A stretch of DNA of 64,000 nucleotides from VFMC01 sp040380855. GTDB taxonomy: Bacteria > Actinomycetota > Acidimicrobiia > Acidimicrobiales > Ilumatobacteraceae. Where the stretch lies: the NCBI GenBank assembly GCA_040380855.1, contig JBEIIG010000012.1, forward strand, positions 4,775 to 68,774, in the 5' to 3' direction. The stretch's first letter is position 1. Every line of letters begins with the position of its first letter. This document shows positions 7,771-16,748 of the stretch, one piece after another. The notes under the pieces are model-generated. The model searched no databases, was not told the origin of the DNA, and saw nothing but the letters and a program-made list of their open reading frames with translations. Both the position numbers and the translations under genes were made by a program.

Positions 7771-9561
7771 TCAGGCGAGTGCGGTGTCGAGCTGGTCGAG
7801 GAAGTCGACGAGCCGTGCCGGCAGGTGATCGCCGAACTGGCCGTAGTGCGCCCGGATCTGCGGGATCGCGCTCTTCCAGCCCTCGGCATCGATCGACAGC
7901 AGGGCGTCGAGGTCGTCGTGGGCCACCCCGAGGCCGGTGGTGTCGAGCGAACCCGGTGCCGGCAGCAGCCCGATCGGGGTCTCGACGGCATCGGTGAGGC
8001 CGGCCACCCGTTCGAACACCCACTTCAGCACGCGGCTGTTCTCGCCGTAGCCCGGCCACAGGAACCGGCCGCTGTCGTCGCGGCGGAACCAGTTGACGAA
8101 GAAGATCTTGGGCAGCTTCGACTCGTCGCTGTGGTCGCCGATGGCGAGCCAATGGGCGAAGTAGTCGGCCATGTTGTAGCCGCAGAAGGGCAGCATGGCC
8201 ATCGGGTCGAAGCGGAGGTTGCCCACGACGCCCTGCTGGGCGGCGGTGGTCTCGCTGGCCATGATCGAGCCGAGGAACACACCGTGGTCCCAACTCGTCG
8301 CCTGGGTGACGAGGGGCACCGTGGTGCGGCGGCGACCACCGAACAAGATGGCCGAGATGGGTACACCCGCCGGGTCTTCCCATTCGGCTGCAACCGACGG
8401 GCACTGCGAGGCGGGCGCCGTGAAGCGGGCGTTGGGATGTGCCGCCGGTGTCTCGACCTCGGGGGTCCAGGCGTTGCCGCGCCAATCGGTGGCGCGGGCC
8501 GGGGGCGTGTCGCTCATGCCCTCCCACCACACGTCGCCGTCGCTCGTGAGGGCCGTGTTGGTGAAGATCGAGTTGCCCCAGAGGGTCTCCATCGCGTTGG
8601 CGTTGGTGTCGAACCCCGTGCCCGGGGCCACACCGAAGAACCCGGCTTCGGGATTGATGGCGTACAGCCGACCGTCGGCGCCGAACTTCATCCAGCAGAT
8701 GTCGTCGCCGATCGTCTCGGCCTTCCAGCCGGGGATGGTGGGCACGAGCATCGCCAGGTTGGTCTTGCCGCATGCCGACGGGAATGCGGCGGCGATGTAC
8801 TGCACCTCACCCGAGGGATTGGTGAGCTTCAAGATGAGCATGTGCTCGGCGAGCCAGCCGTTGTCGCGGGCCATCACCGAGGCGATGCGCAGGGCGAAGC
8901 ACTTCTTGCCCAGCAGCGCGTTGCCGCCGTAGCCCGAGCCGAAGCTCATGATCTCGCGGGTCTCGGGGAAGTGGACGATGTACTTGTTGTCGGGGTTGCA
9001 CGGCCACGCCACATCGGCCTCACCCGGGCCGAGGGGCGCCCCCACCGAGTGGACGCACGGCACCCACTGGCTGTCGCCGAGCACGTCGAGAGCGCCCTGG
9101 CCCATACGGGTCATGATGCGCATGTTCACGGCCACGTAGGCCGAGTCGGTGAGCTGCACACCGATGTGGGCGATGGGCGAGCCGAGCGGGCCCATGCTGA
9201 ACGGCACGACGTACATCGTGCGGCCCCGCATCGCGCCCGCGTACAGTTCCATCAGCTCGGCGCGCATCGTGGCCGGGTCGCGCCAGTTGTTGTTGGGGCC
9301 TGCGTCGGCCGGATCGGTCGAGCAGATGAACGTGCGGTCTTCCACGCGGGCCACGTCGCCCGGGTCGCTGTGGGCCCAGTAGCTGTTCGGGCGCTTGGCC
9401 TCGTCGAGCCGGGTGAAGGTGCCTGCGTCGACGAGCACCTGGCACAGCCGGTCGTACTCGTCGGCGCTGCCGTCGCACCAGTACACATCGGCGGGCTGCA
9501 GTACCGCTGCCCACTCGTCGACCCAGTCGCGGAGTCGGGTGTTCAACGTGGTGGCGCTCAT
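7771..9561 (-). CDS. pckG: Phosphoenolpyruvate carboxykinase (GTP)
   Basis: This enzyme converts oxaloacetate to PEP with GTP, the entry step of gluconeogenesis (or the anaplerotic reverse). At 596 residues it has the usual length. Diagnostic blocks are the kinase P-loop AAFPSACGKTNLAML with the hyper-reactive Cys, the metal-binding ETIGDDICWM, AINPEAGFFGVAPGT, the FGGRRR substrate loop and the SFGSGYGGNALLGKK block. The ATG at 9561 is chosen over an upstream in-frame start at 9585 because AAAGGA lies about 7 nt ahead of it. It is convergent with the membrane protein gene. Confidence 0.96.
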   Translation of the reverse strand: MSATTLNTRLRDWVDEWAAVLQPADVYWCDGSADEYDRLCQVLVDAGTFTRLDEAKRPNSYWAHSDPGDVARVEDRTFICSTDPADAGPNNNWRDPATMRAELMELYAGAMRGRTMYVVPFSMGPLGSPIAHIGVQLTDSAYVAVNMRIMTRMGQGALDVLGDSQWVPCVHSVGAPLGPGEADVAWPCNPDNKYIVHFPETREIMSFGSGYGGNALLGKKCFALRIASVMARDNGWLAEHMLILKLTNPSGEVQYIAAAFPSACGKTNLAMLVPTIPGWKAETIGDDICWMKFGADGRLYAINPEAGFFGVAPGTGFDTNANAMETLWGNSIFTNTALTSDGDVWWEGMSDTPPARATDWRGNAWTPEVETPAAHPNARFTAPASQCPSVAAEWEDPAGVPISAILFGGRRRTTVPLVTQATSWDHGVFLGSIMASETTAAQQGVVGNLRFDPMAMLPFCGYNMADYFAHWLAIGDHSDESKLPKIFFVNWFRRDDSGRFLWPGYGENSRVLKWVFERVAGLTDAVETPIGLLPAPGSLDTTGLGVAHDDLDALLSIDAEGWKSAIPQIRAHYGQFGDHLPARLVDFLDQLDTALA

Positions 9562-9639
9562 CGGTTGGTCCTTTCCGGTCGACACGTCGTCGTGCCGCCG
9601 GGGAGAGGGAGGTTCGGGGGTGATGGACGAACGCCCGAC

Positions 9640-9861
9640 CTATTGGCCGGGCGTTCCCATATCGCGTTCGCTGCCGAGCCGCAGTGTGGTGGCACGTCCG
9701 TCGCCGTCGAGGTCGAACACGACCCGCTGGCCCTGACGCAGCATTCGGAAGATCGAGCCCTCGAGAGCATCGGCGGCGAGGTCGAACTCGCCCAGATCGG
9801 TGTCGCGCATCACGACGCCGGTTCCCGTAGACGGGTCGTACGACTTGATCACGCCTTGCAC
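9640..9861 (-). CDS. Cold-shock-domain-like small protein
   Basis: The 73-residue protein MQGVIKSYDPSTGTGVVMRD has the first strands of a cold-shock (OB) fold and a QRVVFDLDGDGRATTLRL ending like the CSD C-terminal strands. The RNP1-type aromatic residues (KGFGFI in classic CspA) are replaced by TGTGVV, so nucleic-acid binding may be altered. It starts 7 bp after rpmB on the same strand and is probably co-transcribed with it. Confidence 0.65.
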   Translation of the reverse strand: MQGVIKSYDPSTGTGVVMRDTDLGEFDLAADALEGSIFRMLRQGQRVVFDLDGDGRATTLRLGSERDMGTPGQ

Positions 9862-9868
9862 GGCTGCC

Positions 9869-10060
9869 TCAGCCGGCCTTGACGATCTTGCCGCTCTTGA
9901 TGCAGCCGGTGCAGACGTACACCCGCTTCGGTGCGCCCTTCACGAGTGCGCGCACACGCTGCACGTTCGGGTTCCACCGGCGCTTGGTGCGCCGATGCGA
10001 GTGCGACACCGACATACCCCACGAGGGGCCCTTGCCGCACACTTCACACACTGATGCCAT
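9869..10060 (-). CDS. rpmB: 50S ribosomal protein L28
   Basis: The 63-residue protein shows the L28 pattern CEVCGKGPSWGMSVSHSHRR, then RRWNPNVQ and VCTGCIKSGKIVK. It keeps two CxxC pairs (zinc-type, C+ L28). A Shine-Dalgarno-like AGGAAAGAAGG lies before the ATG, and TACAGT on the same strand at 10143-10138 is a possible -10 box, leaving a leader of about 70 nt. The gene is divergent from recG. Confidence 0.93.
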   Translation of the reverse strand: MASVCEVCGKGPSWGMSVSHSHRRTKRRWNPNVQRVRALVKGAPKRVYVCTGCIKSGKIVKAG

Positions 10061-10241
10061 GACTCGCCTTCTTTCCTGCGGACGAACTCACCAGGGTCAC
10101 GTGCACACGGCGACGTGGCTGACCGGAGAGCCAGAGAACTGTACCAGCGCCGCTGCGATCTTCCCCAAGCAGGCGAGGCGATCACCGATCGTTTCGGCCG
10201 ATGGTGCCATTCCCTCCAGTGAAGCTCCCTACAGTGAAGCC

Positions 10242-10292
10242 GTGCTCGATGAAGGCCGACCGCTCGACCGTCGCTGGCGCTGGGCGGAATGA
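10242..10292 (+). CDS. Candidate 16-residue leader peptide before recG
   Basis: A GTG start at 10242 follows TACAGT (10230-10235) by exactly 6 nt, the leaderless pattern of this genome. The frame reads VLDEGRPLDRRWRWAE and stops with the TGA that overlaps the recG ATG (ATGA, 10289-10292). recG has no convincing ribosome-binding site of its own, so translational coupling through this Arg/Trp-rich peptide is plausible. Its short length means chance cannot be excluded. Confidence 0.4.
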   Translation: MLDEGRPLDRRWRWAE

Positions 10293-12442
10293 GCGACCGC
10301 GCGGCAGTGGGGCCGCTCACCTTGCGCGATCTCGACGCGATCTCGGTGGGCCGCCTGCGTGGGGTGGGCGACCGCAAGTTGGCCTCGCTGGCCCAGTTCG
10401 GCATCAACAGCGTGCTCGACCTGCTCACCTTCTACCCCCGGCGCTGGGTCGACCGCACCGACGAGGCGCGGCTGAGCGACCTCCAACCGGGCCGCGAGGC
10501 CCTGGTGCTGGTCACGGTCCGCAGCGTGGCGAAACGGGTGACCAAGAGCCGCAAGACGATGGTGACAGCGGTGGTGGGCGACGGCAGTGGTCGCATGACG
10601 CTGTCGTTCTTCAACCAACCGTGGCGCGAACGGCAACTCGTCGAGGGTCTGAACATCGCCGTGTTCGGCCGCGCCGAGGTGTTCCGCGGCGGGTTGCAGA
10701 TGACCAACCCGATCGTCGACCTGATCGGCGACCGGACGGGTCGGATCGTGCCGATCTACCCCCAGAGCGAGAAGATCGCGCTCACCACCTGGGAGATCGC
10801 CGGCTACGTCGAGAACGCGCTCGAACGCTGTGCGGCGCGTGGCATCGCCGATCCGGTGCCGTGGGAGGTGCGCCGCCGGCTCGGGTTGCTCGATCGCACC
10901 GACGCACTGCGGCTCATCCACCTGCCCGAGTCGATGGCCGACCAGGCCAGGGCCCGCCGCCGGTTGGCCTTCGACGAACTGCTCCGAGTGCAGACCGTGC
11001 TCGTGGCCCGCAAGAAGGCCCTCGAGCACGAGGCGAAGGGCATCGTGCACGTCGTCGACGGCGAGCTCGTCGGCCGGTTGCGCGAGGCGCTGCCGTACCA
11101 GCTCACCGGCGCCCAGCAGCGGGTGATCACCGAGATCGAGGCCGACCTCGCCCGGCCCTACCCGATGCACCGGTTGCTGCAGGGTGATGTGGGTGCGGGC
11201 AAGACTCTGGTGGCGGTCAGCGCCATGCTGGTCGCGGTGCAGGGGCGGCACCAGGCTGCGCTGATGGCACCCACCGAGGTGCTGGCCGAGCAGCACGCAG
11301 CAGGGGTGCGGCGCCTGCTGCACGACGTCACCGTCCCCGACCCGGGCAACCTCTTCGGCGATCGACCGTTGCGCATCGAGTTGCTCACCAACCGCGTCAC
11401 CGGCGCCGAACGGCGCGACGTGCTCGCCGGTATCGCCGACGGTTCCGTCGACATCGCCATCGGCACCCATGCACTCATCCAGGACAAGGTGTCGTTCCAC
11501 AGCCTCGGGCTGGTGGTGGTCGACGAACAGCACCGCTTCGGGGTCGAGCAGCGGGCAGCGCTGCGCGACAAGGCCACCGGTCATTCGATGCCCGACGTGT
11601 TGGTGATGACGGCCACCCCGATCCCGCGCACTGCGGCGATGACGGTGTACGGCGACCTCGACGTGAGCGTTCTCGACGAACTGCCGCCTGGCCGCACACC
11701 CATCACCACGCGGTGGGCGAACGGTCCGCTCGACGAGGTGGCGGTGTGGGCCGACGTGCGCAGCGAGGTCGAAGCGGGCAGGCAGGCGTATGTGGTGTGC
11801 CCGCTGGTCGCCGAGAGCGACAAGCTCGAACTGGCCAGTGCCGAGGAGACGTTCGAGGAGTTGCAGGGCGGCGAGTTGTACGGCTCGCGCCTCGCGCTGC
11901 TGCACGGGCGCATGGCGGCGGCCGACAAAGAGGCGGTGATGGACCGGTTCCGGCGGCACGAGATCGACGTGCTGGTGGCCACCACGGTGATCGAGGTGGG
12001 TGTCGATGTGCCGAACGCGACGGTGATGGTGATCCTCGACGCCGACCGGTTCGGCATCGCCCAGTTGCACCAGCTCCGCGGTCGGGTGGGTCGCGGGAAG
12101 CACGCGTCGCGGTGCTGGCTGGTCACCACGCCACCCGACGAGGGGCCAGCCGACGACAATCCGCGGATCGAGGCGCTCGTGGCCACCACCGACGGCTTCG
12201 AGCTGGCCGAGGTCGACCTCGAACTGCGCGGCGAGGGCACCATCATGAGCACCGCGCAGAAGGGCAACAGCGACCTGCGCCTCGCCTCGCTGCGTCGCGA
12301 TCGTGAACTGGTGCTGCAGGCACGTGAGGTGGCCATCGACCTGGTGGCCGACGACTCGACGCTCGCTGCACAGCCGGTGCTCGCCGACGAGTTGGCATTG
12401 TTGTTCAGCAGCGAGGACGAGGAGTTCCTGTTCAAGAGCTGA
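10289..12442 (+). CDS. recG: ATP-dependent DNA helicase RecG
   Basis: The 717-residue branch-migration helicase remodels stalled forks and Holliday junctions. An N-terminal OB/wedge domain (about residues 1-240) is followed by the helicase core: QGDVGAGKTLVAVSAM (Walker A), MAPTEVLAEQHA (motif Ia), VVVDEQHRFGVEQR (motif II with DEQH), MTATPIPRTAAM (motif III), then VIEVGVDVPNATVM and QLHQLRGRVGRG (motifs V and VI). The C terminus ends with the usual RecG-specific segment. The start overlaps a possible leader ORF by ATGA. Confidence 0.96.
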   Translation: MSDRAAVGPLTLRDLDAISVGRLRGVGDRKLASLAQFGINSVLDLLTFYPRRWVDRTDEARLSDLQPGREALVLVTVRSVAKRVTKSRKTMVTAVVGDGSGRMTLSFFNQPWRERQLVEGLNIAVFGRAEVFRGGLQMTNPIVDLIGDRTGRIVPIYPQSEKIALTTWEIAGYVENALERCAARGIADPVPWEVRRRLGLLDRTDALRLIHLPESMADQARARRRLAFDELLRVQTVLVARKKALEHEAKGIVHVVDGELVGRLREALPYQLTGAQQRVITEIEADLARPYPMHRLLQGDVGAGKTLVAVSAMLVAVQGRHQAALMAPTEVLAEQHAAGVRRLLHDVTVPDPGNLFGDRPLRIELLTNRVTGAERRDVLAGIADGSVDIAIGTHALIQDKVSFHSLGLVVVDEQHRFGVEQRAALRDKATGHSMPDVLVMTATPIPRTAAMTVYGDLDVSVLDELPPGRTPITTRWANGPLDEVAVWADVRSEVEAGRQAYVVCPLVAESDKLELASAEETFEELQGGELYGSRLALLHGRMAAADKEAVMDRFRRHEIDVLVATTVIEVGVDVPNATVMVILDADRFGIAQLHQLRGRVGRGKHASRCWLVTTPPDEGPADDNPRIEALVATTDGFELAEVDLELRGEGTIMSTAQKGNSDLRLASLRRDRELVLQAREVAIDLVADDSTLAAQPVLADELALLFSSEDEEFLFKS

Positions 12443-12497
12443 CCCGAGCGTCGTCCGGGAACCCGACCGGTTCGCGGCACTCGCTACTGTTCGGCCG

Positions 12498-13982
12498 ATG
12501 CTCGCACGACCCGCCACCCGCCTGACGGCGCGACGGCTCGTTCCCCGTGGCCTGCCTGCTGCAGCCCGCCACCTGCTGATGGTGCTTCCTCCTGGCGACG
12601 ACTGGTGCTCGGCCCTGGGATCCGAACTCGCCGCGCAGGCGCTGGCCCGGCGCGGCAAGGGTGCCGCCGACCTGGCCTCCACCGTCGTCGCAGTGCAGTC
12701 GGCCGACGGTGCGCTGGTGTCGTGGGTGCGGGTCGACCCCATCGCGCCCACGTTCGACCGCGTCACTGCGCTGCGCAAGGCGCTCGCGCCGCTGCTGGCC
12801 GAGAACCCGAAGCGCCTCGACGTGGTGCTGTGGGGCGACGAGCCCTGGTGCCGAGCGATCGCGCCCGATGCGGCCTATGTGGCCGCGGTGAACGCGCCGG
12901 CCATGCCCAGCCGCAAGCGCAGCGACGGCCCCGTCACCGTCGATCAGGTGGTGGTGCACGGTGCGCCCGACCCGGCGGCGGTCGCGGCGGCAGGTCATGT
13001 GGCCGCTGGGAACGTGTTGTGTCGGCAGTTGACGGTCGAACCGGCGAACGTCATCACCCCGGCGGCCTATCGGGCCGAGGTGCGCCAACTGGCAGCCGCC
13101 AACGGTTGGGCGGTGCGCGAGTGGGACCGGGCGCGGCTGACGCGCATGGGCGCCGGGGCTTTCACTGCGGTGGCACGCGGCAGCGACCACGGCGATGCCG
13201 CCGTGGTGCGCCTCACCTACGACGGGCGTGGGCGCCGGCGGGGCCCTGCCGTGGCCCTGGTGGGCAAGGGCCTGTGCTACGACACCGGCGGGCACACCTT
13301 GAAGACGGGCACGTCGATGTTCGACATGCACCACGACATGAACGGCTCGGCAGTCGCCGTCGGCGCGCTGCTGGCGGCAACCCGGTTGAACCTGCCGGTG
13401 CGCATCGACGCCTGGCTGGCGATCGCCCAGAACCATCTGTCGCCGACGGCGTACACCCCGAACGAGGTGGTGACGGCACTGAACGGCACGACGATCGAGG
13501 TCACCGACACCGACGCCGAGGGCCGCATGGTGTTGGCCGACACGCTCACCATGGCAGCGCGCGAGCAGCCCGATCTGATCGTCGACTTCGCCACCCTCAC
13601 GGGGGCGATGTGGACCGCCGTGGGCACACGGATGAGCGGTGTGCTGAGCAACCGCGACGACTGGGCCCAGCGGGCCGTGGCGGTCGGTGCGGCAGTGGGT
13701 GAGCGTCTGGTGGCGTTCCCCTTGCCGGCCGACTACGACGAGTCGCTCGAATCGAAGGTGGCCGATGTGAAACAGTGCGACCACACCACGGGCAAGGCCG
13801 ACCACATCCTCGCCGGACGGTTCCTGTCGCGATTCGTCGACGACCGACCCTGGGTGCATGTCGACCTGTCGTCGGTGTCGCACACCGGTGGCCTCGGCGC
13901 CGTGGCTCACGATGTGAACGGCACCGGCGTGGCCTGGGCGGTGGCCCTGCTGCGCAGCCTGATCGACGACGGAGGTCGATGA
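12498..13982 (+). CDS. M17 leucyl aminopeptidase family protein
   Basis: The 494-residue metallo-aminopeptidase removes N-terminal residues from peptides. The C-terminal catalytic domain keeps the dimetal ligands: Lys and Asp in VGKGLCYDTGGHTLK, Asp in MHHDMNGSAVAVGA and the DTDAEGRM block (canonical NTDAEGRL). The N-terminal domain is diverged. The ATG at 12498 is preceded by TACTGT (12485-12490) at 7 nt. Its stop overlaps the ATG of the following lipoprotein protease, so the two proteolytic proteins are coupled. Confidence 0.88.
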   Translation: MLARPATRLTARRLVPRGLPAAARHLLMVLPPGDDWCSALGSELAAQALARRGKGAADLASTVVAVQSADGALVSWVRVDPIAPTFDRVTALRKALAPLLAENPKRLDVVLWGDEPWCRAIAPDAAYVAAVNAPAMPSRKRSDGPVTVDQVVVHGAPDPAAVAAAGHVAAGNVLCRQLTVEPANVITPAAYRAEVRQLAAANGWAVREWDRARLTRMGAGAFTAVARGSDHGDAAVVRLTYDGRGRRRGPAVALVGKGLCYDTGGHTLKTGTSMFDMHHDMNGSAVAVGALLAATRLNLPVRIDAWLAIAQNHLSPTAYTPNEVVTALNGTTIEVTDTDAEGRMVLADTLTMAAREQPDLIVDFATLTGAMWTAVGTRMSGVLSNRDDWAQRAVAVGAAVGERLVAFPLPADYDESLESKVADVKQCDHTTGKADHILAGRFLSRFVDDRPWVHVDLSSVSHTGGLGAVAHDVNGTGVAWAVALLRSLIDDGGR

Positions 13983-15436
13983 TGTCCCGCTGTACCCGCA
14001 CCCTGGCCACGCTGGCCCTCGTCTCGGGCATCGTCCTCACGGCGTGCAGCGCCGACCTCGGCGGCGACGCCGAGCAGGGCGGCGATGCCACCGAGCCGGG
14101 CGCCCTGGTGCTGAACGCCGACGGGTCGAACGACCAGTTCTCGGGCGTGGCCATGCTGCGCGGCGCGAGCGCCTGCACCGGGTTCCTGGTCGACACGGGC
14201 GCGCCCGACGCGCCGGCCATCGTGCTCACCAACGGCCACTGCGTGGGGGTGTTCGACTCGACCACGGTGATGGTCGACGACTCGTCGTCGCCCACGTCGG
14301 TCGTGTTCAACGCGTTCGTCGACACCCAGGACCAGGCGGTGCAGCTGCAGGCACCCACGGTGCGCTGGGCCACGATGCGTGGCACCGACCTCGCCGTGCT
14401 CGAACTCGACGAGACGCTCGGCGATCTGCAAGCGCGCGGCCTGCGCGCCTATCGCCTGGCCCCACCGGCCGAGGTGGGCGCCCGGATCACCGTCATCGGC
14501 GCGCCGGTGTCGGGGGTCGAGCCGGAGGAACTCTTCCTGCGCCGCGTCGACTGCCGGGTGCTGCGCGGCGCGACCCGCCTGCTCGAATGGCGTTGGGTGT
14601 GGGACGCCGCCCAGCCCAACAGCTGCCGCGGCATCCTCGGTGGCAACTCGGGTTCGCCGGTGTTCGATGCGGCGGGCGATGTGGTGGGCATCATCAACAC
14701 CACCACCATCGGTGCCCCCGTCGGGGGCGAGTGCGACCTCGGCAGACCCTGCGAGATCGGGCCCGACGGGCCGGTGCAGCAGGCCGACACGAGTTATGCC
14801 CAACCGGTCGACGGCGTGCTCGACTGTCTGGTCGACGGGCGGTTCGTGCTCGGTGGCGCGTGTCTGCTCGAGCCGGGCGATCCGCTCATGGTGTCGCAGC
14901 TCGCCCGCTACGGGCGCTCGCCGTGGAACTGGAGCGCCGAGGTGACGGCACCCGGTTTCGAACAGGTGGTGGTGAAGACCGGGCCGATCGGACGCACCGA
15001 CTGCCGAGTGGCCGACGGTTATGGCGCACCGCAGGCGCCGGCCACCTTCGACGGGCCGATGCCCGATGCCGACGGCACCGAGGTGCTGTGCGTCGCCGGG
15101 ATCGGCCCCGACGGTGCGGCGGTGCTCGCCGCCGCGGGCTTCGCCGTTGCAGCCACCGACACGGTGCCACCCACGGCGCCGATCGAGTTGGCCGTGAACG
15201 GCGACGCCGAATGGGGCTATCTCGTCGAGCCGATCTTCAACCCGCCCGAACTGAGCGACTACCTCCTCGCGTTCGGCCCCGCGGGTTCGGTCGACTGTGC
15301 CGACGAGAGCGCGTACTTCCCGTACCGACGGGTGCCGATCAACGTCGACCCGTCGATGGTGCCGGCGACGGTGTGCGTCATCGGGTTCGACAACGCCCGC
15401 AACCAAACCGAGCCCGTCGAGTTCCAGGTGCCCTGA
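13979..15436 (+). CDS. Trypsin-like serine protease lipoprotein
   Basis: This is a 485-residue predicted lipoprotein with lipobox LTAC near residue 22. The protease domain (about residues 45-260) shows the S1-fold triad: His in LTNGHCVG, Asp in GTDLAVLEL and Ser in GGNSGSPVFDAAG. A disulfide-rich tail of about 200 residues (repeated APGFEQVVVKTG and NPPELSDYLLAFGPAG units, each followed by a Cys) may be two copies of a beta-sandwich module. The start uses ATGATG overlapping the aminopeptidase TGA, with GGAGGT just upstream. Substrate is unknown. Confidence 0.82.
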   Translation: MMSRCTRTLATLALVSGIVLTACSADLGGDAEQGGDATEPGALVLNADGSNDQFSGVAMLRGASACTGFLVDTGAPDAPAIVLTNGHCVGVFDSTTVMVDDSSSPTSVVFNAFVDTQDQAVQLQAPTVRWATMRGTDLAVLELDETLGDLQARGLRAYRLAPPAEVGARITVIGAPVSGVEPEELFLRRVDCRVLRGATRLLEWRWVWDAAQPNSCRGILGGNSGSPVFDAAGDVVGIINTTTIGAPVGGECDLGRPCEIGPDGPVQQADTSYAQPVDGVLDCLVDGRFVLGGACLLEPGDPLMVSQLARYGRSPWNWSAEVTAPGFEQVVVKTGPIGRTDCRVADGYGAPQAPATFDGPMPDADGTEVLCVAGIGPDGAAVLAAAGFAVAATDTVPPTAPIELAVNGDAEWGYLVEPIFNPPELSDYLLAFGPAGSVDCADESAYFPYRRVPINVDPSMVPATVCVIGFDNARNQTEPVEFQVP

Positions 15437-15440
15437 GCCC

Positions 15441-15487
15441 GAGCCCCGTTGCTGGTGCCCGGTCGCGGGTGCCCGGTCGCGGGGCTC
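15441..15487. terminator. Hairpin with internal tandem repeat between convergent genes
   Basis: GAGCCCCG (15441-15448) pairs with CGGGGCTC (15480-15487), an 8-bp GC stem. The loop holds two exact copies of the 14-mer gtgcccggtcgcgg (15455-15468 and 15469-15482, the last bases entering the stem). It sits between the ends of the protease gene and the convergent zinc-ribbon gene, so a bidirectional terminator role is likely, although there is no T tract. Confidence 0.5.
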
Positions 15488-15650
15488 AATCGTCGTCGGT
15501 GAGCTCGAGATCCCACCGGTCGAGGCAGTCCTCGCAGCGGTAGGCCACGATGTCGCCCACCTCCCAGGTGTCGTCCTCGGGCGGATGGGTGAGCAGGAAA
15601 CAGCGGCCCCCACAGTCGACGCAGACGATCTGAGGAGAGGGAACCGGCAT
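15486..15650 (-). CDS. Small zinc-ribbon-like protein (54 aa)
   Basis: The open frame encodes a 54-residue acidic protein with two CxxC pairs, IVCVDCGGRCF near the N terminus and RCEDCLDRW near the C terminus, spaced as a single zinc ribbon. The frame ends ELTDDD at 15486. Codon use is as GC-biased as in its neighbours, and the gap between the protease gene and rsmD is otherwise unexplained. Function is unknown; it may be a nucleic-acid-binding or metal-binding protein. Confidence 0.7.
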   Translation of the reverse strand: MPVPSPQIVCVDCGGRCFLLTHPPEDDTWEVGDIVAYRCEDCLDRWDLELTDDD

Positions 15651-15713
15651 CACCCCAGTCTGCCCGGTCGTCGCTCCGGGCGGCGCGCCGGCGTGGCCGG
15701 TAGCCTCGGGCCG

Positions 15714-16241
15714 ATGCGCGTAGTGGCCGGCGAGTTCCGTGGACGCAAACTCGTCGCCCCCGAGGGCGACACGACGCGGCCCACCACCGACATGGTGCGC
15801 GAGGCCATGTTCAACTCGCTGCAGTCGATGGGCATCGTCGACGGTGCCGAGGTGATCGACCTGTTCGCCGGTTCGGGCGCCCTCGGGATCGAAGCGCTCT
15901 CACGCGGTGCCGCCCACTGCACGTTCGTCGAGAAGGACCGGGCAGCGCTCGCTGCGCTGCGCACCAACATCGCCGCCCTCGGCCTTGCCGATCGCGCCAC
16001 TGTCGCCCAGGCCGATGCCGTCACCTGGTCGGCTGCGCCGCGCCCGGCCGACCTCGTGCTCATCGATCCGCCCTATGCCTTCGCCGACTGGGAGCACCTG
16101 CTCGGCGCGGTGCGCGGTGCGTACGTGGTGTGCGAGGCGAGCAGGGAAGTGCCGGCTCCGCCCGGATGGAGCAGCCTGCGCGTGAAGCGCTACGGCCGCA
16201 CCACGGTCACCCTGCTCTCGCGCGACACCCCCGACGACTAA
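15714..16241 (+). CDS. rsmD: 16S rRNA (guanine(966)-N(2))-methyltransferase
   Basis: The 175-residue SAM-dependent methyltransferase shows RVVAGEFRGRKLVAPEG at the N terminus (the RsmD RIIGG-like start), TRPTTDMVREAMFNSL, the SAM-binding VIDLFAGSGALGIEALSRG and the catalytic DPPY. It lies next to coaD as in many bacteria. The ATG at 15714 is 7 nt after TAGCCT (15701-15706), suggesting a leaderless mRNA that runs on into coaD. Confidence 0.93.
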   Translation: MRVVAGEFRGRKLVAPEGDTTRPTTDMVREAMFNSLQSMGIVDGAEVIDLFAGSGALGIEALSRGAAHCTFVEKDRAALAALRTNIAALGLADRATVAQADAVTWSAAPRPADLVLIDPPYAFADWEHLLGAVRGAYVVCEASREVPAPPGWSSLRVKRYGRTTVTLLSRDTPDD

Positions 16242-16253
16242 CCTGCAGCCCGC

Positions 16254-16748
16254 ATGGCGACCGTTCTCTACCCGGGGAGTTTCGACCCGATCCACGTGGG
16301 GCATCTCGATGTCATCGAACAGGCCGCCGAACTGTTCGGTGCGGTGGTGGTGGCGGCGATGCACAACCCGTCGAAGCCGAGCGGGCTGTTCGCCCTCGAC
16401 GAGCGGATGGCCATGATCGACGAATGCCTCGCGCCGTTGCGGGCGGCGGGGGCCGACGTGCGCGCCGAAGCGTTCCCGGGCCTCGCCATCGACGCGGCGC
16501 GAGCATGCGGCGCCGACTTCATCGTGAAGGGGTTGCGCACGCCGGGCGACTTCGAGGTCGAACAGCAGATGGCCCACACCAACTTCACGGCATCGGGTGT
16601 GCGCACCGTCTACGTCCCCTGCAGCCCCGAGCTCGGCTACATCAGTAGCCGCTTCATACGCGAGATCGCGCAGTACGGTGGCGACGTGAGCGCGATGGTG
16701 CCGCCCTCGGTGCTCACCCACCTCGAGCGAGCGAGCCGACCACGATGA
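16254..16748 (+). CDS. coaD: Phosphopantetheine adenylyltransferase
   Basis: This enzyme transfers AMP to 4'-phosphopantetheine, the penultimate step of CoA synthesis. The 164-residue protein has the nucleotidyltransferase motif YPGSFDPIHVGHLDVI, KGLRTPGDFEVEQQMA and the C-terminal ISSRFIREIAQYGGDV. It is near full length for the family. TAACCT lies 9 nt upstream of the ATG, overlapping the rsmD stop. Its own stop overlaps the next start by 4 bp (ATGA). Confidence 0.96.
   Translation: MATVLYPGSFDPIHVGHLDVIEQAAELFGAVVVAAMHNPSKPSGLFALDERMAMIDECLAPLRAAGADVRAEAFPGLAIDAARACGADFIVKGLRTPGDFEVEQQMAHTNFTASGVRTVYVPCSPELGYISSRFIREIAQYGGDVSAMVPPSVLTHLERASRPR

Noticed and set aside
12432..15613. Very long minus-strand open frames opposite the aminopeptidase and protease genes (492 and 568 residues)
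   Set aside because: They are the mirror of GC-biased codons on the plus strand, have low-complexity Arg/His/Gly composition and no family motifs; the plus-strand genes have clear catalytic motifs.
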